Source: Bacteroidales bacterium
GTDB lineage: Bacteria; Bacteroidota; Bacteroidia; Bacteroidales; VadinHA17
NCBI GenBank assembly: GCA_024763075.1
Contig: JANTGF010000032.1
Coordinates: 1 to 44,105 of the forward strand
Length of the DNA stretch: 44,105 bases
Direction of reading: 5' to 3'
How positions within the stretch are numbered: position 1 is the stretch's first letter; every line of letters begins with the position of its first letter. The notes beneath the pieces were generated by a model. It worked only from the letters and a program-made list of their open reading frames with translations. It was not told the origin of the DNA and did no database searches. The translations under genes were made by a program, and so were the position numbers. Below, piece after piece: positions 35,125-44,105 of the stretch.

Positions 35125-35398
35125 TCTGAAACAAATATCAGCATTATTTTTTCAAAATAGTACGAAAAATAAAAGGAAGTGAAAAATATAAAAATGTATA
35201 GCCAAATGGGTTTATTTTTCGAAAGAACTTACTCTGGAATCCAACAACAGTGCAGATTCCATACAATTCATATAGGGCAATTTATAAATTTCATCCGGTT
35301 GACATACTTCTGCCTTCTGTCTTTTTTATCCTCCATAGCATCTGCGTAGGAGGATTCCTTCTGCCTTAAAATCAGGTTGCTTTGAATTGTGATCCAAC

Positions 35399-35980
35399 TT
35401 AATGACCACAACCACAACTGCTTCCCTCAGCTTCTGTGCTGCAACCGCAGGAATCATCCTCACAGCCGCCACTTCCGCAACCACAGGAATCATGTGAATG
35501 GGGTGAAAATCTTTCCAGGTCATCCTCCGTAGGCTCTCTTACTTCCAGTATCTCACCTTCGAAATAAAGATCCCTGCCTGCCAGGGGATGGTTAAAATCC
35601 ATGGTGACATACTCTTCTCCAACTGCTATCACAGTTCCTGTCACCCTCACTCCGGCCTGATCAATCATAGGTACTTTTTTACCTACCTGCATCATCTCTT
35701 CATTCAATTTACCATTTACTTCAAATGACCCTACCGGAATTTCCACAATGGCCTCTTCACGAACACTTCCGTATGCTTCTTCTGCCGAAAGGGAAAACGT
35801 AAATGGGTCATTCATTTTTAATCCTGATAAATATTGCTCGAACCTTGGCAAAAGATACCCGGTGCCATATAAAAATTCAAGAGGTTTTTCCTTATCTACC
35901 CTTTCAATAAGTTCACCATGAGTGTTTTTCAAATTCAAACGGTAAGTCAGGGAAACCATTTTACCTTCACTTATAAACAT
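35399..35980 (-). CDS. slyD: SlyD-like FKBP peptidyl-prolyl isomerase with metal-binding tail
   Basis: This 193-residue protein has the FKBP-IF layout of SlyD: an N-terminal half-domain (VSLTYRLNLKN), the chaperone insert (about 70-130) and the second half with VTMDFNHPLAGRDLYFEGEI. The last 35 residues are rich in Cys and His (SHDSCGCGSGGC, DSCGC, SSCGCGH), the nickel-binding tail of SlyD. It acts as folding helper and metal carrier in the cytoplasm. The gene may start at ATG 35980 or 7 codons later. The 289-bp gap upstream holds no clear feature. Confidence 0.92.
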   Translation of the reverse strand: MFISEGKMVSLTYRLNLKNTHGELIERVDKEKPLEFLYGTGYLLPRFEQYLSGLKMNDPFTFSLSAEEAYGSVREEAIVEIPVGSFEVNGKLNEEMMQVGKKVPMIDQAGVRVTGTVIAVGEEYVTMDFNHPLAGRDLYFEGEILEVREPTEDDLERFSPHSHDSCGCGSGGCEDDSCGCSTEAEGSSCGCGH

Positions 35981-36269
35981 ATATAGTAATTTAAATTCTT
36001 AATTTATAATCTGTTAAAGCCTGTAAAGATAAGATTTCTATTTTAGGATTTAACCAGGAAAACTTAAAATAAGCCATTTATACAACCGTATTTTAAATAA
36101 AAAAAACTTTTACAACCCTGATTAATAACTATTTATATATTTATTTATAATCTACCAATAAATTATTCAGAATGTACCGGTGAATGCACTTAAGAGTCCG
36201 TCCGTAAAGATGTGATAGGGTACCCATACTATGAAATAAACCACAATCTCATCTATCTGCTACAATAGA

Positions 36270-37136
36270 TTATGCAGATAATTTTCTTTCAACAAAATAA
36301 GAAAATTCTAAAACAAAGGGAGCAGTAATAAAACCAGCAATAACATCTATCAGATAATGCGCCTGAATATAAACAGTAGCCGGCCATAAAAACATGCATA
36401 GAAACAAAATAAGAGGAAATACTTTGTGAGCATACCTGTAGGAAAGAACCAGAGATATAAAAGAAACCCCCACATGTGAACTGGGGAAAGCCCCGGTTTG
36501 TGTTTCACCAACTTCCTGCGCCAGCCGAACCAGGCCATAAAAAAATCCTTGGCCTGACAGATTCAATTCCTCCGGTGAGAAATAAAACTGGGGACCTTTC
36601 ACCGGTAAAAAAATAAATACAAGATAGTAGGTGAAAAACGATATCATAATCAGGGCCATAACTTTAATTCCATCTTTTTCATTTTTTAAATAAACAAGAA
36701 AAACGAGTCCGAATACAATCAGATAGAAGGAAAAGTAGCCCATATACATCAATTCACTAAACCATTGCCATGAAAAGCTATGTGAGAATACCAGGCTGGG
36801 TTGAAAATGAAATATTTTGAATTCAAGGTCAGCAAAAAACGGATCAAAAAAATCGAAAAATACATTATTGAGATAACCTGTCTCCTTATAGATTGAGGCC
36901 AACAGTGCAAGCGGATAAAAATATCTGACCAGTTTAAAAAACAGATTTGACGTAACTTTTTCGTTTTTTATCTGCGAAATAAATAAGATAAAAGTAATTA
37001 CAACAATCCTGGCCAGAAAATGAGGAAGTGGATTATTTAATTCCTTCACACTTCCAATTATCAATATAAGACCTGTAAAAAGGGTATAAATGATCAATAC
37101 TTTATCAACTGGTAATAACCGGTTGTTTTTAACCAT
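36270..37136 (-). CDS. PAP2-superfamily membrane phosphatase (Aur1-like arrangement)
   Basis: A 288-residue integral membrane protein with six or so helices. The PAP2 core is visible: K180 and GPQF (first motif, without the usual Arg-Pro), FPSSHVG (217-223, with H221) and AHYLIDVIAG (259-268, with H260 and D264). The catalytic pair is H221 and H260. The variant first motif and long N-terminal membrane half resemble the Aur1-type inositolphosphotransferase arrangement, so a sphingolipid- or phospholipid-headgroup role is possible. Substrate unknown. The 79-bp gap to the upstream esterase gene suggests, but does not prove, co-transcription. Confidence 0.85.
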   Translation of the reverse strand: MVKNNRLLPVDKVLIIYTLFTGLILIIGSVKELNNPLPHFLARIVVITFILFISQIKNEKVTSNLFFKLVRYFYPLALLASIYKETGYLNNVFFDFFDPFFADLEFKIFHFQPSLVFSHSFSWQWFSELMYMGYFSFYLIVFGLVFLVYLKNEKDGIKVMALIMISFFTYYLVFIFLPVKGPQFYFSPEELNLSGQGFFYGLVRLAQEVGETQTGAFPSSHVGVSFISLVLSYRYAHKVFPLILFLCMFLWPATVYIQAHYLIDVIAGFITAPFVLEFSYFVERKLSA

Positions 37137-37215
37137 AAAACTGCATTTTAAATTTCAGGTTTGCGAAAATACATAATGATTTTTAAATCCGGCTATTTTT
37201 TGGATTTTATCTTTT

Positions 37216-38169
37216 CTAATGTCTCCTTCCATTCATCCATCTTAACCATACTGCACAATCACCCGTCCATTCATTTGTATGTGGTTTGTTCACAGCAAGC
37301 GAAAAACCATGTCCTCCTTCAGGATAAATATGCATTTCTGCAGGCACATTGTTTTTTATCAGAGCCTGATAGAAGCGAATGCTGTTTTCAGGGATTACTG
37401 CTTTATCGTCAGAGGCAAGGAAAAGAAATGCAGGAGGAGTATCCTTTGTTACCTGTAACTCGTTGGAATACTCCTTAACAAGTTCTGGAGTGGGATCAGG
37501 GCCCAGCAAATTGTTTTTTGATCCCTTATGTGTAATTGCATCATCCATAGATATTACCGGATATCCCAGGATCATAAAGTCAGGCCGGCTGCTTAATTTT
37601 TCAACAGGATCTTCAGCATCAGGACTACCTGTATCAAAATGGGTTCCGGCCGTTGATGCAAGGTGGCCTCCGGCGGAAAATCCCATGATTCCAACATTTT
37701 CAGGATCAATATTCCATTCTTTCGCATGATATCTAACAATCCGGATGGCTCTCTGGGCATCAAGCAACGGTGATTTGTACGATATAATGTTACATTCGGC
37801 ATTCGGCAGACGGTATTTCAGAATGATCCCGGCAACTCCGATTGAATTCAGCCATTTGGCGATATCCATTCCTTCCCAATCATAAACAAGAACCTGATAT
37901 CCCCCACCGGGACAAATTACCACGGCCTGTCCTGTCGCATTAGGTTTTGAAGGGAGGTAAACAGCAATATCAGGGTTTTGTACCAGGCTGAGAACCTCAT
38001 ATTTATTCATTTCTAATATTTCCTTTTCTCCTGCATCCTTATAGTTTGGAGGTGTTCCCTTCCACAAAGGAAGTCTTGTGTTTTGCGCAATTATTAATTT
38101 GCTGGTTAACAATAATAAGATCACAAAAACGATTTTCAGATTTTTTCTCATCACTTTAATATTCATCAA
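37216..38169 (-). CDS. Exported alpha/beta hydrolase (esterase, BD-FAE/acetyl-xylan type)
   Basis: This 317-residue enzyme has an exported N-terminus (MRKNLKIVFVILLLLTSKLIIAQ, cleavage after the Gln). The fold has the oxyanion PGGGY (87-91), the nucleophile elbow GFSAGG with Ser165, an ASDDKAV acid loop and PEGGHGFSL with the catalytic His. It resembles carbohydrate esterases that remove acetyl or feruloyl groups. The start could be ATG 38169, the adjacent codon, or the seventh codon; the signal is the same for all. It lies 24 bp downstream of the BNR-repeat gene. Confidence 0.88.
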   Translation of the reverse strand: MMNIKVMRKNLKIVFVILLLLTSKLIIAQNTRLPLWKGTPPNYKDAGEKEILEMNKYEVLSLVQNPDIAVYLPSKPNATGQAVVICPGGGYQVLVYDWEGMDIAKWLNSIGVAGIILKYRLPNAECNIISYKSPLLDAQRAIRIVRYHAKEWNIDPENVGIMGFSAGGHLASTAGTHFDTGSPDAEDPVEKLSSRPDFMILGYPVISMDDAITHKGSKNNLLGPDPTPELVKEYSNELQVTKDTPPAFLFLASDDKAVIPENSIRFYQALIKNNVPAEMHIYPEGGHGFSLAVNKPHTNEWTGDCAVWLRWMNGRRH

Positions 38170-38193
38170 TTTGGAGCAGCATGTTTTTTGAAT

Positions 38194-41100
38194 TTAAAAT
38201 TGAATGATCTCTATCTTCTTATCAAGTACTATTTTGTTTAATTTAGGAATATCCGTATTTTTTATCTGTTCAAACTTCTTTAATTCCTCATCTATCTGAT
38301 TAGTCAGTACTTTTTTTACCTCCCATGCCTGGTCTGTAGGCCGGAAATCACCACTGGACACTTGAGAAGCAACTACACCTAGCTTGTTATTCAGGCGGAT
38401 AGGAAAATTCAGAGGATCCTGAGGACTTTTGTTCCTGGTCTGATAAAGTGCTTTTTCAACCCCTGAACTTTTTTTCAGGATCTCCTCAGTTAAGGCAAAG
38501 ATATCTTTATCCTTTTTCTTATCCAGGTTATCCTGAAGTTGTTTTATCTGTTTCCGTATTTTCCTGATATCCAGAATTGCCTGATGGGTTTCCGTAAGTT
38601 TATCGCGACATTGGATCAGAAAATCAAATTGTTCCTGAAGATCCTCCTGAGATGCAGATGTTGCCGGATTCTTTAAAACAGTGAATTTTACCTCCGTAGA
38701 GTCATCCCCCACAACCAGCCGGGCCAGGTATTCTCCCGGAACAGCCACAGGACCGGATGTTTTAGCAGCCCAAATAATCAGGCCATCAAACACTTTTACC
38801 CCGGGATACTGAAGATTCCATGCAAACCGATTAATCCCTTTCTGAACTTTTAGTAAACCCAGGGGTGATTCCTGACGAATATCCTTTTTATTAATTCCTG
38901 TCCGGAAACTTTTGATAATTTCACCGTCCGTTTCCAAAATATCCAGTCGTACCACTTTACCGGTATCTTTCAGGTAAAAGTTAAACACTGCCCCGTTAGG
39001 TGGATTTTCCCCTGTGCCCTTTCCTCCTTTGCCTCCGAATACACGATAGGCATCACGGGGTTTTACAAGGAAAAAGTCCTTTTCAGCCAGTTCAGGGGAG
39101 AGACTGTGAATCATATTCAGATCATCAAGTATCCAGATGCTCCTGCCCTGTGTGGCAACTATAAGATCCTGATTATGAATAGCTATATCGGTTACCGGGA
39201 CTACCGGCAGGTTTAATTGAAATGGCTGCCAGTTCTGTCCGTCATTATAAGATATATACATTCCCGCTTCAGTTCCGGCATACAACAGACCTTCACGTTC
39301 AGGATCAGTTCGTACAACCCTCGTAAAATGATTCTTATCAATACCCTTTGTTATCAAAGTCCAGGTTTTACCATAGTCATCTGTTTTTAGAAGATAGGGG
39401 GTAAAATCATTTCTTTTATATCCGGTTGAAGCCACATAAGCCGTCCCTTTTCCATAGGGGCCTGGTTCAATGCTGTTTATCATAGTCCATTCAGGCATCA
39501 GGCTGGATGGAGGAGTAATATTTTCCCAGTTCTTTCCGCCGTCCTTAGTAATATGCAATAAACCATCATCTGATCCTGCCCAGAATACCCCTTCCTCCAG
39601 TTTTGATTCTGCAATGGCAAAAATAGTAGCATACACCTCCACTCCTGTATTATCTTTAGTAATGGGACCACCTGAGGCTAGTAAGGTTGATGTATCATGC
39701 CGTGTAAGGTCTGGGCTGATTTTCTCCCAGCTTTGCCCATAGTTTGTGGATTTGAACAAAACATTTGCAGCACAATAAAGGGTATTTGGGGAAAATTTAG
39801 AGAAGAATATCGGGAAATTCCACTGAAACCTGTATTTCAGGTCCTTTGCTCCCCAACCAAGCGGATTATCCGGCCAAACGTCGATCATTCTCGAAACCTT
39901 TGTCCGGTGATCATACATTTCAAGATAACCTCCGTAGGAACCACCGAAAACAATTTCCGGATCTTTTGGGTCAGGAACAATGTAACCACTTTCTCCACCA
40001 GCGGTCCGTTCCATCTGATCCTCAGTAATCCCTCCTCTGCTAAAAGATCTGCCTGAAATTCTGAAAGCCGAATTATCCTGTTGCCCACCGTAAATCCGGT
40101 AAGGAAAATGATCATCCACAGAAAGTCTGTACACCTGGGCCGTAGGTTGATTATAGTAGGTTGACCAGCTTTTTCCTGCATCAATTGAAATCTGTGCACC
40201 TCCGTCATCCCCGACAATCAGTACATTCGGGTCATTTTCTGATATCCAGAGGTCATGATGATCGCCATGAGGTGTACGAATCCTTTGAAATGTTTTACCA
40301 CCATCTTTAGATACGTGCATACCCACATTCAGAACATAGATCATATCATCATTGGAAGGGTCGGCGTAAATTCTTGAATAATACCATGCCCTTTGTCTTA
40401 GATTCCTGTCGGAATTTATCCTCTTCCAGGTCATTCCTGCATCTTCAGAACGAAACAGGCCTCCTTTATCAGCTTCAATAATGGCCCATATCCTTTTGGG
40501 GTTCACTCTTGAAACAGTAACCCCGATGATTCCAATGGTTCCTTTTGGGAAACCCGGTTTGTCGTTTAACTTTACCCAATGATCACCTCCATCGGTACTT
40601 TTCCACAAGGCAGAACCCTCACCTCCGCTTTCCAGACTGTAAGGTGTCCTTCTAACTTTCCAGGTAGAAGCATAGATCACCCTGGAATTTGAAGGATCAA
40701 GAATCAGATCACAGGCACCCGCATCCGGACTAACATATAAAACTTTTTCCCAGTTCTGGCCACCATCCTTTGAACGATAAATACCCCTTTCGGGATTCGG
40801 ACCAAAAATATGTCCGAGTACAGCGGCATAAACAAGTTCCGGATTTTGCGGATGAATCCTTATCCGCGGAATATATTGTCCCTTTTTTAATCCCATATAT
40901 TTCCATGTTTCTCCAGCATCCAGAGATTTCCAAATCCCGTATCCATGGGAAACATTTCCCCGAACCGTAACTTCACCTCCCGCGGCATAGATAATATTCG
41001 GATCACTCTGACTAACAGTGACCGCACCGATGGTTCCTCCAAAATAACCATCAGAAATATTATTCCAGGTATTACCCCCATCAGTTGTTTTCCACACACC

Positions 41101-41346
41101 ACCACCTGTAGAACCCATGTAAAATGTTCGCGGAGCATTGTTAACACCGGTTACTGCTGCAGACCTGCCACCTCTGAACGGACCGATATTCCTGTATTTC
41201 AGGTTGCTGTACAAAGAAGTATCAATTTGGATGGTTTTTTCTTTTTTATCCTTTTTCTTTGCCTGAGCTGAAAATGAGATGAATATACCAGGCAGAAAAA
41301 GAAACAGAAATAAGAAACTCTTTTTGAAATCGGAAAATGTTTTCAT
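38194..41346 (-). CDS. Large exported BNR/Asp-box repeat protein (sortilin-like propeller)
   Basis: This 1050-residue protein has a signal peptide ending near SFSAQA, then a basic KKKDKKEK stretch. Residues 60-720 hold about ten Asp-box repeats of form S-x-D-x-G-x-x-W (TTDGGNTW, SLDAGETW, SKDGGQNW, STDGGDHW, SEDAGMTW, SIDAGKSW, STNYGQSW, TKDGGKNW, TDDYGKTW and YNDGQNW), which fold as a beta-propeller. The last part has a strand-rich module, then a coiled coil (about 935-990; RDKLTETHQAILDIRKIRKQIKQLQDNL). Catalytic residues are not seen, so it may be a binding or scaffold protein. It follows the racemase-like gene after 94 bp. Confidence 0.88.
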   Translation of the reverse strand: MKTFSDFKKSFLFLFLFLPGIFISFSAQAKKKDKKEKTIQIDTSLYSNLKYRNIGPFRGGRSAAVTGVNNAPRTFYMGSTGGGVWKTTDGGNTWNNISDGYFGGTIGAVTVSQSDPNIIYAAGGEVTVRGNVSHGYGIWKSLDAGETWKYMGLKKGQYIPRIRIHPQNPELVYAAVLGHIFGPNPERGIYRSKDGGQNWEKVLYVSPDAGACDLILDPSNSRVIYASTWKVRRTPYSLESGGEGSALWKSTDGGDHWVKLNDKPGFPKGTIGIIGVTVSRVNPKRIWAIIEADKGGLFRSEDAGMTWKRINSDRNLRQRAWYYSRIYADPSNDDMIYVLNVGMHVSKDGGKTFQRIRTPHGDHHDLWISENDPNVLIVGDDGGAQISIDAGKSWSTYYNQPTAQVYRLSVDDHFPYRIYGGQQDNSAFRISGRSFSRGGITEDQMERTAGGESGYIVPDPKDPEIVFGGSYGGYLEMYDHRTKVSRMIDVWPDNPLGWGAKDLKYRFQWNFPIFFSKFSPNTLYCAANVLFKSTNYGQSWEKISPDLTRHDTSTLLASGGPITKDNTGVEVYATIFAIAESKLEEGVFWAGSDDGLLHITKDGGKNWENITPPSSLMPEWTMINSIEPGPYGKGTAYVASTGYKRNDFTPYLLKTDDYGKTWTLITKGIDKNHFTRVVRTDPEREGLLYAGTEAGMYISYNDGQNWQPFQLNLPVVPVTDIAIHNQDLIVATQGRSIWILDDLNMIHSLSPELAEKDFFLVKPRDAYRVFGGKGGKGTGENPPNGAVFNFYLKDTGKVVRLDILETDGEIIKSFRTGINKKDIRQESPLGLLKVQKGINRFAWNLQYPGVKVFDGLIIWAAKTSGPVAVPGEYLARLVVGDDSTEVKFTVLKNPATSASQEDLQEQFDFLIQCRDKLTETHQAILDIRKIRKQIKQLQDNLDKKKDKDIFALTEEILKKSSGVEKALYQTRNKSPQDPLNFPIRLNNKLGVVASQVSSGDFRPTDQAWEVKKVLTNQIDEELKKFEQIKNTDIPKLNKIVLDKKIEIIQF

Positions 41347-41440
41347 TTGTAATTGTTTTTAAAAATTGATCGTTAGTTTTTCGTTTTTATATCATTTTGT
41401 CCGTGCCTGAAAACAGACCATGGAACGGGTAAAAAAATTA

Positions 41441-42946
41441 TTATTTGTTAAAAATCACTTGTTCCCGGTGCTTCACCAGGCTGTATGTAACCGGAATGGT
41501 ATTCTCCAGTCTTTTCATAACTTCAGGAGATACCGTTTTATCACTGAAAGGAACCCTCCTCACGTATTGCTGAATAAAGCCAGCCTCACGGCTATATTTA
41601 TATTTATAGGTAAAATTTCCTGAAGAATCCACCTGAACTGTCGGATTTTTCAAATTTGGGACACTAATATAAAATTCACTTTCAAACAAATGTGCCCCCG
41701 ACCGGATAATCTTTTTTTCAGCAAGATACCCATACAATTCCTCAGCGGTATATTGTGCAGGATCAACAAGTTTCAGATTTTGGTCCATCAGATCACGGTA
41801 AACATATTTATTATCTTCCCGGTAGTCATACAGTTGGTGAAGCTTTTCTTTAAAAAATGAAAGGTAAAAAGGATAATGGGTACATCCAAGAATGATGACT
41901 TTCAAAGGCCGGACATGTTTCTTTTCCTTTAGCTGTTCCAATAAAGAAACAAGATGATAAGAAATATAATTTTCAATACTGTTGATCTGAATATTATCCG
42001 GTTTATCTTTTTCCCCCGTGAAAAGCATGTGATTTCCTGTCCAGTCAAACCCATATCTTTTAAGGATAGCCGTATCAATCGGCGATAAAGCATGTCCAGG
42101 AGAAGGCCCTGCATATTCCGCTCTCGGAGAAACTGCATTTGTATCGATGAAATCACTAATTCCGTCAATGGCTCCGGCAATTCCTACCCCTGCCTGCTGG
42201 TAAATATCAATTTCACCTGGAAACTGATTCTTCTCCAGTTCAGAGCGTATGGTTTTTACATACCCCATTGAAGCAACCGTACCAGCAGTTGCCATAACAG
42301 CAATACCCGCATCTTCCTTTTTTTCTAATTTCCTTAAAGCTGCCTTTACTGCAGCATCTATTACACCGATCACTTTCATATCCAACTGAACGCTGTCAAA
42401 AAAAGAAATAATATCCTCCTCCCCTACGGCAGTTGCAGTATTGCACGCAATCACAATTGCTTTTACCGGTTTTTTATCAGTCCGGTAATTCTCAATTGAT
42501 GCATTCAAATAATATTTGTTTCCCATCAGAAACTGAACATCTTTAAAGATATGCTCTTTCAATAAGGATGTATTGTTCTCCGCAGCATAATTTCCATAAG
42601 GCATATTTGCCTGGTCACCAAGGTAAATAAATGATTCAGAAGCAAAATCCGGAATACCATCACCTTCAGGATTATATCGATTGGAGGAATTAATAAACTT
42701 GTCAGAATTAACAATGGCATCCAGAATGGTCAGTCCACCGGTACCGGAATCAAATATCCCAATAGGTAAACTTTTGTTACCAACAGGATAATCCTGCAAA
42801 TCAATATAATAGTAGCTGTCCTTATTAAAAGACATCTCCTTTTTGATATCTGATTTAACCGGAGAATTCCTTTTTCTGCAACTCCCTGTTATCAGGCTAA
42901 ATCCTAAAACCAGACAGGTAAAATATAAAACAATCCTGTTTTTCAT
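41441..42946 (-). CDS. Glutamate racemase-like exported lipoprotein
   Basis: The racemase core is clear: IGIFDSGTGGLT (62-73, D66), DQANMPYG (111-118), IACNTATA with C168 and GCTHYPF with C355, the two catalytic cysteines of MurI. The protein is 501 residues, against about 270 for MurI, with inserts near 85-105 and 265-345 and an extra C-terminal part of about 115 residues. It begins with a signal and lipobox-like sequence (FSLITGSC, Cys23), so it should be in the envelope, not the cytosol. The lipobox is not ideal. It is divergent from the gamma-glutamyltransferase gene across 78 bp. Substrate could be glutamate, aspartate or a peptide end. Confidence 0.85.
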   Translation of the reverse strand: MKNRIVLYFTCLVLGFSLITGSCRKRNSPVKSDIKKEMSFNKDSYYYIDLQDYPVGNKSLPIGIFDSGTGGLTILDAIVNSDKFINSSNRYNPEGDGIPDFASESFIYLGDQANMPYGNYAAENNTSLLKEHIFKDVQFLMGNKYYLNASIENYRTDKKPVKAIVIACNTATAVGEEDIISFFDSVQLDMKVIGVIDAAVKAALRKLEKKEDAGIAVMATAGTVASMGYVKTIRSELEKNQFPGEIDIYQQAGVGIAGAIDGISDFIDTNAVSPRAEYAGPSPGHALSPIDTAILKRYGFDWTGNHMLFTGEKDKPDNIQINSIENYISYHLVSLLEQLKEKKHVRPLKVIILGCTHYPFYLSFFKEKLHQLYDYREDNKYVYRDLMDQNLKLVDPAQYTAEELYGYLAEKKIIRSGAHLFESEFYISVPNLKNPTVQVDSSGNFTYKYKYSREAGFIQQYVRRVPFSDKTVSPEVMKRLENTIPVTYSLVKHREQVIFNK

Positions 42947-43024
42947 GAATGAACTTAATACTTTCTGCTTTTTTTCTGTTAATTTTAAGCCTTTAGTTAA
43001 AAAACCATAAATTTAATTTTTAAA

Positions 43025-44105
43025 ATGAAAAAATCCATATTTACCCGACAAAACAACGCTCCAATTTTCATTATTCTCCTTTTTATCGGCTTTATTGTTT
43101 CATGTAACCAACCAAAAACCAGTGATGAAAAGGAAGATTCAAATGCCATATCAAAAAACGGTATGGTTGTCTCCGCTCATCCTGAGGCTACTAAAATAGG
43201 ACTGGAAATTCTGAAAAAAGGAGGAAATGCCGTGGATGCGGCATGTGCAGTAGAGTTTGCACTGGCCGTTAGCTATCCTGTTGCAGGAAACATAGGCGGA
43301 GGGGGATTTATGGTCGCACGTATGTCTAACGACAGTATTTATACACTTGATTTTCGTGAAAAAGCACCTGCCACGGCATCAAAAGATATGTACCTGGATA
43401 AAAACAAGGAGGTCATTCCGGGTTTAAGCACCGACAGTCATCTGGCAGCCGGTGTCCCGGGCTCAGTAGATGGGACCATTGTTGCTCATAAGAAACTGGG
43501 GAAACTCGATTTTAAGGATATTATTCAACCATCTATTGATCTGGCTCAGAATGGGTTCCCGGTAACAAAGAAACAGGCAAACCGGTTGAATGTTTATAAG
43601 GAAGCATTTCAAAAAATAAATGATCAAAATATCCCATTTTTAAAAAAAGATAAATGGATTGCAGGAGATACACTGAGGCAGCCGGAGTTAGCTCATACAC
43701 TTACTTTGATCCGTGATCATGGCAGAGCAGGTTTTTATGCCGGTGAAACTGCAGCAAAGCTGGTTAAGGAAATGGCAGATAATAAAGGACTGATCACCAT
43801 GGAAGATATGGAAAATTACCATTCTGTCTGGAGGGAACCTTTAACCGGAAATTATAAAGAATTCAAAGTAATATCCATGCCACCTCCTTCAAGCGGCGGT
43901 GTAGCCCTCCTGCAACTTCTCGGGATAACAGAATCTTATCCAATAAAAGACTGGGGCTGGCAAAACATAAAGACCATTCACCTGATGGTTGAAGCTGAGA
44001 GACGTGTTTACGCTGACCGGGCTGAATTTCTTGGTGATCCGGATTTTTATAAGGTTCCGGTAAAAGGATTGCTGAATAAAGATTATTTAAAACAGCGAAT
44101 GGAAA
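43025..44105 (+). CDS. ggt: Gamma-glutamyltransferase lipoprotein, C-terminus cut by window edge
   Basis: The frame opens at ATG 43025 and runs through the window end (360 codons). A lipoprotein signal (FIGFIVSC, Cys27) precedes the gamma-glutamyltranspeptidase large-subunit pattern: SAHPEATKIGLEILKKGGNAVDA, SYPVAGNIGGGGFM, LDFREKAPA with the substrate-binding Arg, and PPPSSGGVALLQLL. The Thr nucleophile of the small subunit lies beyond the window. Members cleave gamma-glutamyl bonds, for example in glutathione, in the periplasm. It is divergent from the racemase-like lipoprotein across 78 bp, in which no full consensus promoter is seen. Confidence 0.93.
   Translation, partial: MKKSIFTRQNNAPIFIILLFIGFIVSCNQPKTSDEKEDSNAISKNGMVVSAHPEATKIGLEILKKGGNAVDAACAVEFALAVSYPVAGNIGGGGFMVARMSNDSIYTLDFREKAPATASKDMYLDKNKEVIPGLSTDSHLAAGVPGSVDGTIVAHKKLGKLDFKDIIQPSIDLAQNGFPVTKKQANRLNVYKEAFQKINDQNIPFLKKDKWIAGDTLRQPELAHTLTLIRDHGRAGFYAGETAAKLVKEMADNKGLITMEDMENYHSVWREPLTGNYKEFKVISMPPPSSGGVALLQLLGITESYPIKDWGWQNIKTIHLMVEAERRVYADRAEFLGDPDFYKVPVKGLLNKDYLKQRME

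Noticed and set aside
35326-35523. A 65-codon ORF overlapping the 3' end of slyD in another frame
   Set aside because: It follows the repetitive Cys/His codons of the SlyD tail and has no independent support.
36121-36170. Very AT-rich stretch upstream of slyD considered as a replication origin
   Set aside because: No cluster of DnaA boxes, no dnaA or dnaN nearby, and ordinary AT-rich intergenic DNA is common in this window.
1-44105. CRISPR array, tRNA/rRNA genes, prophage, defence island or SusC/SusD pair
   Set aside because: None of their signatures was seen on either strand; only one short mobile element is supported.

Overview
The window looks like chromosomal DNA of a Bacteroidota member, most likely from the Bacteroidales/Marinilabiliales side. 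The signs are: AT-rich intergenic DNA; several promoters of the Bacteroidota type (TTTG, about 18-21 bases, then TAnnTTTG); starts without an obvious Shine-Dalgarno; many exported lipoproteins; a DUF6588-type outer-membrane-like protein; and GH29 and GH123-like glycosidases. I see no rRNA, tRNA, CRISPR array, prophage or complete transposon. Placement below phylum is inference.

Layout. 1-683: 3'-truncated nucleotidylyltransferase-like gene (-). 797-1861: DUF6588-like protein (-). 2032-3324: rarA (+), followed by a 207-bp MITE-like element that contains a terminator-like hairpin. 3698-5116: a catalytically degenerate pterin-dehydratase-fold protein and a MEMO1-family lipoprotein (+). 5130-6458: YihY/BrkB membrane protein (-). 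6579-9367: tight operon of lipase-like hydrolase, ComB-like phosphatase and D-threonine-aldolase-like PLP enzyme (+), then a TlpA-like thioredoxin (9458-10075). 10136-11344: Cys/Met-metabolism PLP enzyme (-). 11434-18401: seven-gene efflux operon on the minus strand (TetR, TolC, membrane fusion lipoprotein, two ABC ATPases, two ABC-2 permeases), with a TetR-type operator lying on its promoter. 18589-19416: divergent unknown membrane protein. 19519-20243: ferritin, preceded by a 57-codon ORF that begins like isocitrate dehydrogenase. 20384-25453: dnaX, lysA, lysC and a CYTH protein (all -). 25538-29320: ACT-domain protein and a large AsmA-like protein (+). 29334-30218: membrane-anchored receiver protein without a kinase ATPase domain (-). 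30568-33780: fucosidase and DUF4091/GH123-like lipoprotein (+), facing an MFS transporter (33838-35124, -). 35399-42946: SlyD, PAP2 phosphatase, exported esterase, a 1050-residue BNR-repeat protein and a lipoprotein version of glutamate racemase (all -). 43025 to the end: gamma-glutamyltransferase (+), truncated by the window.

How genes work together. lysC and lysA overlap by 8 nt and encode the entry and final steps of the lysine/diaminopimelate pathway. The seven-gene operon should build a TolC-dependent ABC-2 exporter controlled by its own TetR; its two ATPases have complementary defects that predict one active and one dead ATP site. The fucosidase, GH123-like protein and MFS transporter suggest glycan use without a SusC/SusD pair in view. 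The exported racemase and divergent gamma-glutamyltransferase suggest processing of glutamate or gamma-glutamyl compounds outside the cytoplasm.

The strongest new-looking signals are: an A9 slippery run in dnaX with an immediate -1 stop, predicting a 385-residue gamma product; the exported racemase/gamma-glutamyltransferase pair; the asymmetric split ATPase pair; the DHp-receiver protein without a kinase domain; the MITE with perfect 7-bp target duplications; a 21-bp perfect palindrome upstream of the fucosidase; and the isocitrate-dehydrogenase-like mini-ORF in the ferritin leader.
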